From positions 1-18,995 of the forward strand of contig CAZWKX010000040.1 of the NCBI GenBank assembly GCA_964633975.1: a stretch of DNA of 18,995 bases. The letters are read 5' to 3'. This document shows, one piece after another, positions 1 to 6,710 of the stretch (the first letter of the stretch is position 1; the number at the start of each line of letters is the position of its first letter). A program made the position numbers and the translations under genes. Origin of the DNA: CAZWKX01 sp964633975 (lineage in GTDB: Bacteria > Actinomycetota > Acidimicrobiia > Spongiisociales > UBA11373). The notes beneath the pieces were generated by a model, which saw nothing but the letters and a program-made list of their open reading frames with translations, was not told the origin of the DNA and made no database searches.

Positions 1-637
1 TGCTGGCGCAGATGATGTTGTGGCCGCCGCCACCGTATATCGTGTCGTCGCCGCCGAGGGCGACTATGACGTCGTTGCCGGGCGTGCCGTTGATGGTGTC
101 CGGGCCGCCCGTCCCTATGAGTGTGGCGCTGTAGCCGAGGCAGGTGCCGTCTTCGAGATAGAAGTGGAGGTTCCCTTGGCTGCCCCCCCAGCCGCCGACC
201 TGGATCTGGTAGGTGACGCCGCCGGTGATCGGGACCACGATCTGCTCTTGTGTGACGATGGAATCGTCGTCGCAGGCTACCTCATTGAGCGTGGCGAGGT
301 TATTGCCGGTGTAGACGGCGAGCACCGTGTCGAAACCGCTGCCGACCGTGCCGACGACGATGGTGCCGTTGCTCAGCGGGGTGTAGCGGAACCACACCGT
401 GGCGCCAATGCCGGCGCAGGAGGGCTGCGGTTCACCAACCTCGAGGCTGGCGCCCGAAGTGGAAAGGTTGACCTCCGTCGACGGCGATACTGGCCATGCA
501 TATAGGAAGTCGTCGTTGACGGGTGCGGCTGCTGCAGGGCCGGCGGGTGCCAGTACACACAGCATGCTGAGCACCAGCAGCATGGTGCCGCGCCGCAGAA
601 ACAAATGACAATGAGCGAGTTGTCTGGGCGAGGCCAC
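1..637 (-). CDS. Secreted RTX-repeat protein with PPC-like domain, paralogue 1 (3' end outside window)
   Basis: Read on the minus strand from a GTG at 637, preceded by GAAGGGGG six bases upstream; the frame stays open to the window edge, giving about 212 residues with the C-terminus missing. A basic N-terminus and hydrophobic core (LLVLSMLCVLAPAG) ending in AAAAPVND look like a Sec signal peptide. Next comes a beta-rich domain with VWFRYTP, GFDTVLAVYTG, VACDDD and YQIQVGGWGG, resembling the bacterial pre-peptidase C-terminal (PPC) domain. Then GPDTINGTPGNDVI begins Gly/Asp nonapeptides of the RTX calcium-binding type. It aligns along its whole visible length with the next two genes. Role is probably an exported, calcium-folded surface protein; substrate unknown. 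The frame and start are seen; the function is inferred from family resemblance. Confidence 0.85.
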   Translation of the reverse strand, partial: MASPRQLAHCHLFLRRGTMLLVLSMLCVLAPAGPAAAAPVNDDFLYAWPVSPSTEVNLSTSGASLEVGEPQPSCAGIGATVWFRYTPLSNGTIVVGTVGSGFDTVLAVYTGNNLATLNEVACDDDSIVTQEQIVVPITGGVTYQIQVGGWGGSQGNLHFYLEDGTCLGYSATLIGTGGPDTINGTPGNDVIVALGGDDTIYGGGGHNIICAS

Positions 638-666
638 GAAGACCCCCTTCTGGCGGTCGTAGCCCG

Positions 667-694
667 AGGGTAGCAGACGGCCACCTTGGGTGGC
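667..694 (-). promoter_or_regulatory. Promoter module of RTX paralogue 1: inverted repeat plus TACCCT
   Basis: On the minus strand, GCCACC-CAA-GGTGGC (680-694) is followed seven bases later by TACCCT (667-672), preceded by TGC as in an extended -10. The start codon lies 43 bases from the inverted repeat. The inverted repeat sits where a -35 element would be, so it could be an operator or an activator site. The same module with identical spacing precedes the other two paralogues. Confidence 0.55.
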
Positions 695-740
695 GGGGCG
701 GCGGTCTATCGCTTCTGTGGGTGGCTTCAATGACCGCGAT

Positions 741-778
741 GCTGCCGTGCATTCGGCAGCCGGGGTCGAGAGACCCGG
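741..778 (-). terminator. Tandem hairpins after RTX paralogue 2
   Basis: Two inverted repeats follow the stop codon at 782. The first (760-778) pairs CCGGGTC with GACCCCGG around TCTC, with one bulge. The second (741-760) is a perfect GCTGCCG/CGGCAGC stem with a 6-nt loop. No T-tract follows, so this may be a U-less terminator or an mRNA 3'-end stabiliser. The first hairpin also occurs after paralogue 3. Confidence 0.4.
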
Positions 779-781
779 CCC

Positions 782-2059
782 CTAGCAGCTCACCTTGGTC
801 TCACCCGTGCAGGTGTCGGTGCCGGCACCGCCGTAGCAGGTGTCGGTGCCGGTTCCTCCCGACAGGTAGTCGTTGCCGTTGCTGCCGCTGAGCATGTCGT
901 TGCCGCCCTGGCCGTAGAGGCGGTCGCGGCCGTTGCCTCCGTAGAGCTTGTCGGCTTTGTTGCCGCCTTTGAGCAGGTCGTTGCCGTCGTTGCCGTAGAG
1001 GCGGTCTTTGCCGTTGCCTCCGTAGAGCTTGTCGTTGCCGTCGTAGCCGTAGAGGCGATCGTTGCCGCCTTGGCCGCTGAGGAGGTCGTTGCCTTCTTCT
1101 CCGTAGATCCGATCGCGGCCGCTGCCCCCGTAGAGACTGTCGGCGCCGGTGCCGCCGATCATGTAGTCGGCGCCGTCACCGCCAAAGACGTAATCATCGC
1201 CGGCATTTCCGTAGAGATCGTCGTCACCGATCCAGCCGTCGACGTAGTCGTTGCCGGCGCCGCCGATGACCCAGTCGTTGCCGGCATCTCCGTAGAGGGT
1301 GTCGTTACCGTCGCCGCCGTCGATCCAATCGTTGCCCTCCTCGCCGATGATCACGTCGTCGCCGTTGCCGGTGAAAATCCAGTCGCTGCCGCTGCCGCCG
1401 AAGACGAGGTTGTCCCCGGCGCCGGCACAGACGATGTCGTGGCCGGCCCCGGCGTGGATCTCGTCGTTGCCACCGTAGGCGGCGATGACGTCATCGGCCG
1501 CGGTGCCGTTGATGGTGTCGGGACCGACACTGCCCACATGGGTGGCGGTGTAACCCATGCAGTTGGGCTCCTGGGTATGGAAGCTGAGATTGCCCGTCTG
1601 GCCGGCCCAGCCGCCGACTTGAATCTGATAGATGGTCCCTCCGGTGACCCAGATCACCAGCTCCGACTGAACCCCGCCGGTGTCGTCGTTGCAGGCCACT
1701 TGCGTGAGGTGGAGGAGGTCGGGACCCGTGTAGACCATGAGCACGGTGTCGAAGTCGCTGCCGAAGGTGTCGAGGACGAGATAGTCGTCGGCGGGGGCGG
1801 TGTAGCGGAACCACACGGTGGCACCAGTGTTCCCCTGGCAGGTGGGATGTTGCTCGCTGGCCTCGAAGGTGGCGCCGACGGTCGAGATGTTGATGTTGGC
1901 GCCCACGGACACGGGCCATGCGTTAAAGAAGTCGTCGTTGACCGGTATCGCGGCTGCCGAGCCGGTGGGCGCCAGCGTACACAGCATGGTGAGTGCCAGC
2001 AGCAGAGCGCCCCGGCGCAAAGATGATCGGAAATGAGCGGTTGGTTTGGGCGAGTTCAC
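782..2059 (-). CDS. Secreted RTX-repeat protein with PPC-like domain, paralogue 2
   Basis: A 425-aa protein starting at GTG (2059) with AGAGGGGG six to seven bases upstream. Residues 1-37 form a signal peptide (LRRGALLLALTMLCTLAP, cleavage probably after SAAA). Residues 38-165 form a PPC-like beta domain (VWFRYTAP, GSDFDTVLMVYTG, YQIQVGGWAG). From about residue 180 to 405 there are roughly 25 Gly/Asp nonapeptides such as GGNGKDRLYGNDGNDLL, the pattern of RTX calcium-binding parallel beta-rolls. The C-terminus is Cys-rich and ends in TGETKVSC, shared with paralogue 3. No catalytic domain is visible, so a structural or adhesive surface role is most likely. RTX proteins of Gram-negative bacteria use type I secretion, but the clear N-terminal signal here argues for Sec export. 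Confidence 0.9.
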   Translation of the reverse strand: MNSPKPTAHFRSSLRRGALLLALTMLCTLAPTGSAAAIPVNDDFFNAWPVSVGANINISTVGATFEASEQHPTCQGNTGATVWFRYTAPADDYLVLDTFGSDFDTVLMVYTGPDLLHLTQVACNDDTGGVQSELVIWVTGGTIYQIQVGGWAGQTGNLSFHTQEPNCMGYTATHVGSVGPDTINGTAADDVIAAYGGNDEIHAGAGHDIVCAGAGDNLVFGGSGSDWIFTGNGDDVIIGEEGNDWIDGGDGNDTLYGDAGNDWVIGGAGNDYVDGWIGDDDLYGNAGDDYVFGGDGADYMIGGTGADSLYGGSGRDRIYGEEGNDLLSGQGGNDRLYGYDGNDKLYGGNGKDRLYGNDGNDLLKGGNKADKLYGGNGRDRLYGQGGNDMLSGSNGNDYLSGGTGTDTCYGGAGTDTCTGETKVSC

Positions 2060-2088
2060 AAAGACCCCCTCTTGGTGGCCGTGCTCGG

Positions 2089-2116
2089 AGGCTAGCAGGC
2101 GGCTACCGAGGGTGGC
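2089..2116 (-). promoter_or_regulatory. Promoter module of RTX paralogue 2: inverted repeat plus TAGCCT
   Basis: On the minus strand, GCCACC-CTC-GGTAGC (2102-2116; one mismatch in the stem) is followed after seven bases by TAGCCT (2089-2094) with TGC before it. The distance to the GTG start is 43 bases, as for paralogue 1. Confidence 0.55.
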
Positions 2117-2185
2117 GGGGCGTTGGCCAACCGATTCTGTGGGTGGCTTCGGGGACCGGCGCTGCTGCCGTGTGTCCGGGAGCCG

Positions 2186-2199
2186 GGGTCGAGAGACCC
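2186..2199 (-). terminator. Hairpin after RTX paralogue 3
   Basis: A perfect GGGTC/GACCC stem with a TCTC tetraloop lies six bases after the TAG stop of paralogue 3. It matches the first hairpin after paralogue 2. No T-tract follows, so efficiency as a terminator is uncertain. Confidence 0.35.
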
Positions 2200-2204
2200 A
2201 GCGC

Positions 2205-3497
2205 CTAGCAGCTCACTTTGGTCTCGCCGCTGCAGGTGTCGGCGCCGGTGCCGCCGTTGCAGACATCGGTACCTGAACCGCCGGAGAGATAGTCATCGTT
2301 GGCGTTCCCGTAGAGCTTGTCGTTGCCGTTGCCCCCGTACAGCCTGTCGGCGCTTGTGCCGCCCTTGAGCAGATCGTTGCCGCTCTCGCCGTAGAGGCGG
2401 TCCCGGCCGCCGCCGCCGTAGAGCTCGTCGGCGCTTGTGCCGCCCTTGAGCAGATCGTTGCCGCTCTCGCCGTAGAGGCGGTCCCGGCCGCCGCCGCCGT
2501 AGAGCTCGTCGGCCTTGGTGCCCCCCTTCAGCAGATCGTTGCCCTGGCCACCGTCTAGCCGGTCGTTGCCGGCGCCACCGCGCAGCAGGTCGTTGTCGAA
2601 ATGACCGTAGAGCTGGTCGCTGCCGGCCCCGCCTTCGAGAACGTCGTCACCGGACCAACCGTACAGCTTGTCATTGCCGGCGCCGCCGACGAGTAGGTCG
2701 TCGTCTAGATAGCCGAGCAGAGTGTCATCGCCGTTGCCGCCATACAGCTGGTTGTCGCCGGTCCAGCCTTCTAGCCAGTCGTTGCCGTCCCCGCCATAGA
2801 TGAGATCGGCGCCGGCGTTGCCGAAGAGTTCGTCGTCGCCGGGCCCTCCGCAGATGAGGTCGGCGCCGGATCCGGCGCCGACCTCATCTGCGCCGTCGAG
2901 GGCAACAATGACGTCATTCCCCGCTGTGCCGACAATGTCGTCGTCGTCCGCTGTTCCCACGATTGTGGCTGGAATGCCCCCGCAGCTGGCGGTATGGACA
3001 TTGAGATTGAGATTCCCCGAGCCAGTGTGGTGGATCCCTGAGCCGCCGTAGCCGCCGACTTGGAGCCAGTAGGTGGTGTCCGTGGTGACCAGAACGGCAG
3101 CGAGCGATTGATATGAAGGACCGACGTTGTCGTTGCAGGTGAGGTTGGTAAGGGTGTCGAGGCTGCTGCCGGTGTAGACGGCGATCACGGTGTTGAAATC
3201 GCTGCCGAACGTGTCGATGACTATGGCGCTATCGCTTGTTGGTGTGTAGCTGAACCAGACCGTTGCGCCGATAGCCCCGCAAGGCGACGGCTCATCGGTC
3301 TCGCTGCCCGCGTCGACGCTGGACTGCATCACGGCGTCGGGCAAGGGCCCCAGGACGGTGGCGTCCGCGAAGTTGTCGTTGACCGGTGCCGCAGCCGCCG
3401 TGCCGGCGGGCAGAAGCACGCACAGCATGGTGAGTACCAGTAGTAGGACCCCACGCCGGGAGGATGAACGGAAGCCGAAACGTTCAGGCTTGTCCAC
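2205..3497 (-). CDS. Secreted RTX-repeat protein with PPC-like domain, paralogue 3
   Basis: A 430-aa protein. I start it at GTG 3497, because AAAGGGGGG lies about seven bases upstream and the start then aligns with the two paralogues; a longer reading from 3542 would add 15 residues across the ribosome binding site and box. The layout is signal peptide (SRRGVLLLVLTMLCVLLP, cleaved near AAAA/PVND), PPC-like domain at about 35-160 (VWFSYTP, GSDFNTVIAVYTG, YWLQVGGYGG), then RTX nonapeptides to about residue 410 and the Cys-containing tail CSGETKVSC. Compared with paralogue 2 the repeats contain an internal perfect 27-residue duplication (GTSADELYGGGG...). It is the promoter-proximal member of the array nearest the divergent lipoprotein gene. 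An extracellular calcium-binding surface protein is inferred. Confidence 0.9.
   Translation of the reverse strand: MDKPERFGFRSSSRRGVLLLVLTMLCVLLPAGTAAAAPVNDNFADATVLGPLPDAVMQSSVDAGSETDEPSPCGAIGATVWFSYTPTSDSAIVIDTFGSDFNTVIAVYTGSSLDTLTNLTCNDNVGPSYQSLAAVLVTTDTTYWLQVGGYGGSGIHHTGSGNLNLNVHTASCGGIPATIVGTADDDDIVGTAGNDVIVALDGADEVGAGSGADLICGGPGDDELFGNAGADLIYGGDGNDWLEGWTGDNQLYGGNGDDTLLGYLDDDLLVGGAGNDKLYGWSGDDVLEGGAGSDQLYGHFDNDLLRGGAGNDRLDGGQGNDLLKGGTKADELYGGGGRDRLYGESGNDLLKGGTSADELYGGGGRDRLYGESGNDLLKGGTSADRLYGGNGNDKLYGNANDDYLSGGSGTDVCNGGTGADTCSGETKVSC
2346..2512. repeat. Perfect 81-bp tandem duplication in RTX region
   Basis: Bases 2346-2426 are repeated exactly at 2427-2507, with identity running a few bases further. 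The period of 81 bp is 27 codons, i.e. three RTX nonapeptides, so the frame is kept. Complete identity at all codon positions indicates a very recent slippage or unequal-crossover event. Confidence 0.85.
2849..2892. repeat. Perfect 44-bp palindrome inside the RTX paralogue 3 gene
   Basis: The 22-bp arms meet at 2870/2871 in GGATCC and are perfectly complementary with no spacer. The segment encodes the residues ADEVGAGSGADLIC at the start of the RTX repeats. Neither paralogue has this symmetry at the same place. The mRNA could form a very stable hairpin and the DNA a cruciform. Confidence 0.9.
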
Positions 3498-3524
3498 GAT
3501 GACCCCCCTTTCGGCAGCTCTGGC

Positions 3525-3552
3525 AGGATAGCAGGCGGCCACCGAGGGTGGC
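3525..3552 (-). promoter_or_regulatory. Promoter module of RTX paralogue 3: inverted repeat plus TATCCT
   Basis: On the minus strand, GCCACC-CTC-GGTGGC (3538-3552, perfect stem) is followed after seven bases by TATCCT (3525-3530), with TGC before it as in an extended -10. The GTG start is 41 bases from the inverted repeat. The spacing between inverted repeat and hexamer is identical in all three copies. Confidence 0.55.
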
Positions 3553-3652
3553 GGGGAGCGGCCTGTCTTCGGATGAAGGTGTTGCAGAGGTAGCGTCTAG
3601 GTCGCCGGGCTGTGATATGGATGCCGGGCGCCGCCAAGACGAGGATGCGTAG

Positions 3653-4450
3653 GTGCGAAGGCTTCTGGCGTTCCTACTCGTGGTTGCAGTGGCCGCCGGT
3701 TGCGGGGGCGATTCGGTGTTCTCCGGGTCGACGACGTCGGTGACGACGACGACTTCGACGTCGACCACTGGCACGAGTACGACCACAAGCACGACTGTCG
3801 AAGTGACGACAACGAGCACCACCGTCGAGGTGACCACGACGGTGGTCGAGGGGTACACCGACGCCGAGATCGCTTACTTCCGGGAGATCGCCGGCGGCGG
3901 GGAGTACAACCCCGATGTGGGGGTGATCCACCGCTGGCTCGGCGACGTGCGAATCACCGTGCACGGGGATGCGACCGAAGCCGATCTTGCCATGCTTCGG
4001 GGGATCGTCGATGAGATAAACGTGCTCGTCGAGGACATCGAGATCGGTGTTGTTCGTGATGGCGGCAACGTCGAGTTGCACTTCGCTCCGCAAGAGACCT
4101 TCGGCGACATCGAGCCCAACTACGTCCCGGGCAACTCGGGCTTCTTCTGGGTGACCTGGGACGCTGCCGGCGCCATCGAGTCTGCCAGGGTGCTCATTGC
4201 CTCGGATGGTGTCACTCAGGAAGAGCGGGCTCATCTCATCCGAGAGGAGGTGACCCAGTGTCTCGGCCTGATGAACGACTCCTGGGAGTACCCCGACAGC
4301 ATCTTCTATCAGGGTTGGACGGCCGGCCTCGAGTACGCGGCCATCGACCGGGCCGTGGTCGAGATGATGTACCGCCAAGAAGTGCGGCCGGGCATGAGCG
4401 TCGACGTAGCGGTGGCCACGCTGCGGAGCCTCGACCGGCTGAGGTACTAG
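3653..4450 (+). CDS. DUF2927-like lipoprotein with Thr/Ser-rich linker
   Basis: A 265-aa protein with GTG start at 3653 and GAGGA seven bases upstream. Residues 1-17 form a lipoprotein signal peptide ending in the lipobox VAAGC, lipidated on Cys17. Residues 24-67 are a low-complexity linker (TTTTSTSTT, two VEVTTT units) that would span the envelope. The rest matches the pattern of DUF2927 proteins: an initial YFREIA...EYNPDVGVIHRW, a central DVRITVHG and a conserved LIREEVTQCLGLMND stretch, followed by SIFYQGW and RPGMSVDVAV. The EE-x-TQ-x-LGL motif recalls metallopeptidase-like families, but catalysis is unproven. It diverges from the RTX genes and converges on the DUF2461 gene, sharing a CTAG stop. 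Family assignment is by motif memory; molecular function unknown. Confidence 0.85.
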   Translation: MRRLLAFLLVVAVAAGCGGDSVFSGSTTSVTTTTSTSTTGTSTTTSTTVEVTTTSTTVEVTTTVVEGYTDAEIAYFREIAGGGEYNPDVGVIHRWLGDVRITVHGDATEADLAMLRGIVDEINVLVEDIEIGVVRDGGNVELHFAPQETFGDIEPNYVPGNSGFFWVTWDAAGAIESARVLIASDGVTQEERAHLIREEVTQCLGLMNDSWEYPDSIFYQGWTAGLEYAAIDRAVVEMMYRQEVRPGMSVDVAVATLRSLDRLRY

Positions 4451-5139
4451 AAGCCGAGGCCGATGGCTTCGCAGAGGAAGCGCATCAGCGGGGCGGCGGC
4501 CTTCACGGTGGCTATGTATGTGTCCATGAAGTCGCGTGAGGTCACCTCCGCCTGACGGAAGCGGGTGGAGGCGGTGAAGTCCTTGAGCTTGAGATCCTCG
4601 ATGAGGGGGTGGGCCGGGTCGAAGCCGCGGGGCGCACGGCTCAGCGATTCGCCGGAGAACGCGCCGTAGACGCGGGTGAAGGCCTCGGCCCGGGCCGCGT
4701 CTCTCCAGCGGTCCGGATGGTCGACGATGGCCCGGCGGATGCTGTTGGCGTGATCGGTGGCGGGACGCCAGAGGCCGATCGCGGCGAGGGACGCAGAAGG
4801 TTCCAGGTGCAGGTAGAGGCCGGGTGCGTGCACGTCGTCGCGGGTGGCCACGTGGCGGAAGTGGATGCCGACGTGTGTCTTGTACGGGGTCTTGTCCTTG
4901 GAGAATCGGGTGTCACGCTGGATGCGAAACAGCGAGCCACCCACCTTGCGGGCGTCGGCGGTGAAGTGTTTTGAGATTCTGTAGAGAGGCTCCGAGAAGT
5001 CCTCGATGAAGTCCAGCGCCGGCTGCCGCACGTGCTCCTCGAAGCGGTCCTGGTTGGCCTTGAACCAGTCCCGCTCGTTGTTGTCGGCCAGCTCACGAAG
5101 GAAGGCGAACAGCTTGGGGTTGAAGTAGCGGCGCGCCAT
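4447..5139 (-). CDS. DUF2461 domain protein (TIGR02453 type)
   Basis: A 230-aa protein from ATG 5139; a GTG at 5154 would add five residues. I prefer the ATG because TACCTT ends six bases upstream, consistent with a leaderless transcript, and neither start has a Shine-Dalgarno match. The N-terminal FAFLRELADNNERDWF and the following KANQDRFEEHVRQPALDFI, then SLFRIQRDTRFSKDKTPYKTHVGIHFRH and the central PGLYLHLEP are hallmarks of the DUF2461 family, whose length (about 220-230 aa) it matches. The biochemical role of this family is not established. It lies 51 bases downstream of the transporter ATPase gene in the same orientation and overlaps the stop of the convergent lipoprotein gene by a CTAG. 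Confidence 0.9.
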   Translation of the reverse strand: MARRYFNPKLFAFLRELADNNERDWFKANQDRFEEHVRQPALDFIEDFSEPLYRISKHFTADARKVGGSLFRIQRDTRFSKDKTPYKTHVGIHFRHVATRDDVHAPGLYLHLEPSASLAAIGLWRPATDHANSIRRAIVDHPDRWRDAARAEAFTRVYGAFSGESLSRAPRGFDPAHPLIEDLKLKDFTASTRFRQAEVTSRDFMDTYIATVKAAAPLMRFLCEAIGLGF

Positions 5140-5145
5140 GAGGGC

Positions 5146-5151
5146 AAGGTA
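5146..5151 (-). promoter_or_regulatory. Candidate leaderless -10 box (TACCTT) for the DUF2461 gene
   Basis: TACCTT on the minus strand ends six bases before the ATG at 5139. It fits TANNNT, and no ribosome binding site is present, so a leaderless transcript is possible. Read-through from the transporter operon is an alternative. Confidence 0.35.
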
Positions 5152-5190
5152 CACGGTTGGCGGGCCAAGGCTCCAGGGGGCTCGCGTCCG

Positions 5191-5940
5191 CTATCGCCCT
5201 TGCAGCTTCCGTAGGTCGATGTCGAGAGGCAGCTCGAGGCGGTTCTCCGCCATGAGCCTGGTGTCGGAGAGCACCTCGAGCATGGGGCCGTCGGCGATGA
5301 CCCGGCCGTGGTTCATCACCACGGCGCGCTCACACAGCGCGACGGCGTAGAGGAGGTCGTGGGTAACCATAAGCATGGTGATGTCGAGGGCCCGCAGCAC
5401 CTCGGCCAGCTCCCTGCGGCCGGCGGGGTCGAGGTTGGCCGACGGCTCGTCGAGGACGAGGATCTCCGGCTCCATGGACAGGACGGTGGCGATGGCGACC
5501 AGCCGCCGCTCCCCGTGTGAGAGGTGGTGGGGTGCGCGGTCTCGATGGTCGGTCATGCCGACCGCCTCGAGGGCGGCCGTGACCCTGGCTTCCAGCTGGT
5601 CGCCGGCGAGCCCCAGGTTGGCCGGGCCGAAGGCGACGTCTTCACCCACCGTCGGCATGAAGACTTGGTCGTCGGGGTCCTGGAAGACGACGCCGACTCG
5701 GCGCCGGACCTCCTTGAAGTTCTCCTTGGCCACCGTGAGCCCTGCGATGCTCACCGTGCCGGCGTCGGGCAGCAGGATGCCGTTGAGGTGGAGCACCAGA
5801 GTGGTCTTGCCGGCGCCGTTGGGGCCGAGAAGCGCCACCCGCTCACCGGGGTGCACGTGCAAATCGACGCCGTCGAGTGCTCGGCGGCCGTCCGGATAGG
5901 AGAACACCAGGCCGCGTGCTTCCACGGTGGGCACGCTCAT
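5191..5940 (-). CDS. cbiO: CbiO/EcfA-type ATPase of cobalt/nickel ECF transporter
   Basis: A 249-aa cytoplasmic ABC ATPase that powers uptake of Co2+ or Ni2+ through the CbiQ scaffold. Visible motifs are Walker A GPNGAGKT (39-46), Q-loop VFQDPDDQVF (86-94), signature LSHGE (140-144), Walker B LVLDEP (161-166) and switch His in VTHD (194). The FQDPDDQ and LSHGERR forms are typical of CbiO/EcfA rather than generic ABC importers. Its ATG overlaps the cbiQ TGA by four bases (ATGA), implying translational coupling. The frame is open far upstream of this ATG, but the upstream part is only the out-of-frame shadow of cbiQ and does not belong to the protein. Confidence 0.95.
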   Translation of the reverse strand: MSVPTVEARGLVFSYPDGRRALDGVDLHVHPGERVALLGPNGAGKTTLVLHLNGILLPDAGTVSIAGLTVAKENFKEVRRRVGVVFQDPDDQVFMPTVGEDVAFGPANLGLAGDQLEARVTAALEAVGMTDHRDRAPHHLSHGERRLVAIATVLSMEPEILVLDEPSANLDPAGRRELAEVLRALDITMLMVTHDLLYAVALCERAVVMNHGRVIADGPMLEVLSDTRLMAENRLELPLDIDLRKLQGR

Positions 5941-6701
5941 CGCAGCGCCCACCCTGTGGCGGCGGCCGCCGCCGCTGTCGCTACGACGACGGCAGCGCCG
6001 GCCCACTGGAGGGCCGGAGCGCCGCCTTGCTCGAGTCGCGGCATCACGCCGGTGTAGCCGCGGGACTGCATAGCCAGATAGACGCGTTCCCCGCGCTCGA
6101 AGGAGCGGACGAACAAGGTGCCGGTTGCGGCGGCGAGAGCGCGAGCCTGGCCGAACCAGCGCGGCCGGTAGCCCCTCGACTGGAGTGCGACCCACATGCG
6201 GTTGAACTCCCCGACGACGACGTCGAGGTACCGAATCATGAACCCCATGATCGATGTGATCACCCGGGGGAAGTGGAGCCGGTCGAAAGCCTTGAGGATG
6301 TCGGGCACTTGGGTGGTGGCGGCCATCACGATCGACGCCGCCGTCCCCAGCGTGGCCTTGGCCGCGATGTTCCACGCCGCCGCCAGTCCTTCCTGCGACA
6401 GCGAGATCCCGAGAACGTCGATTCGCTCGCCGCGGCCGAGGAAGGGGAGAAAGGCGGCAAACAGCAGGAAGGGGATCTCGATGACGAGGCGCCGCAGCAC
6501 AAAGCTGGGCGGGATCCGAGCGGCTGTGGCGGCGATCACGATGATGCCGGCGTCGACGCCAAAGGCCCACATGGCCTCGCGGGGTGTGGCGACGACGGCC
6601 ACGACAAACAGCAGGGTCGCGGCCAGCTTCACTTCGGGCCGGATTCGATGGAGAGGCCCGGGGTGGTGCCGGTAGAGAGCGTGGACGTGGCTCTCCCTCA
6701 G
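5937..6701 (-). CDS. cbiQ: CbiQ/EcfT transmembrane component of cobalt/nickel transporter
   Basis: An integral membrane scaffold protein coupling the CbiM substrate subunit to CbiO. The family's coupling-helix motifs appear as ALQSRGY and AMQSRGY (two copies of the xRG box). Hydrophobic segments flank a central region with LKAFDRLHFPRVITSIMGFMIRY. The first in-frame ATG/GTG (6632) would delete the conserved N-terminal element LHRIRPEVKL, equivalent to the usual LDPRxKL. The frame is open back to the stop of the upstream gene, and the only well-placed start is CTG at 6701, six bases after AGGAG. That start gives 254 aa. The CTG start is inference; the family assignment is firm. Confidence 0.85.
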   Translation of the reverse strand: MRESHVHALYRHHPGPLHRIRPEVKLAATLLFVVAVVATPREAMWAFGVDAGIIVIAATAARIPPSFVLRRLVIEIPFLLFAAFLPFLGRGERIDVLGISLSQEGLAAAWNIAAKATLGTAASIVMAATTQVPDILKAFDRLHFPRVITSIMGFMIRYLDVVVGEFNRMWVALQSRGYRPRWFGQARALAAATGTLFVRSFERGERVYLAMQSRGYTGVMPRLEQGGAPALQWAGAAVVVATAAAAAATGWALR

Positions 6702-6710
6702 CGTCGTCTC

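Larger units (their letters stand above)
638..781. repeat. Duplicated intergenic spacer, copy 1
   Basis: The spacer between paralogues 1 and 2 is clearly related to the spacer between paralogues 2 and 3 (2060-2204). Shared blocks include the promoter inverted repeat, a TTCTGTGGGTGGCTTC segment, and the GGGTCGAGAGACCC hairpin followed by the TAG stop. This shows that gene and promoter were duplicated as one unit. Confidence 0.75.
2060..2204. repeat. Duplicated intergenic spacer, copy 2
   Basis: Related to 638-781, with the same order of stop codon, GGGTC/GACCC hairpin, GTGGGTGGCTTC block, promoter inverted repeat, TANCCT box and G-rich ribosome binding site. Confidence 0.75.

Noticed and set aside
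782..3497. Regularly spaced DNA repeats resembling a CRISPR array
   Set aside because: The periodicity is 27 bp or multiples, in frame with Gly/Asp nonapeptides, with no constant repeat and unique spacer pattern.
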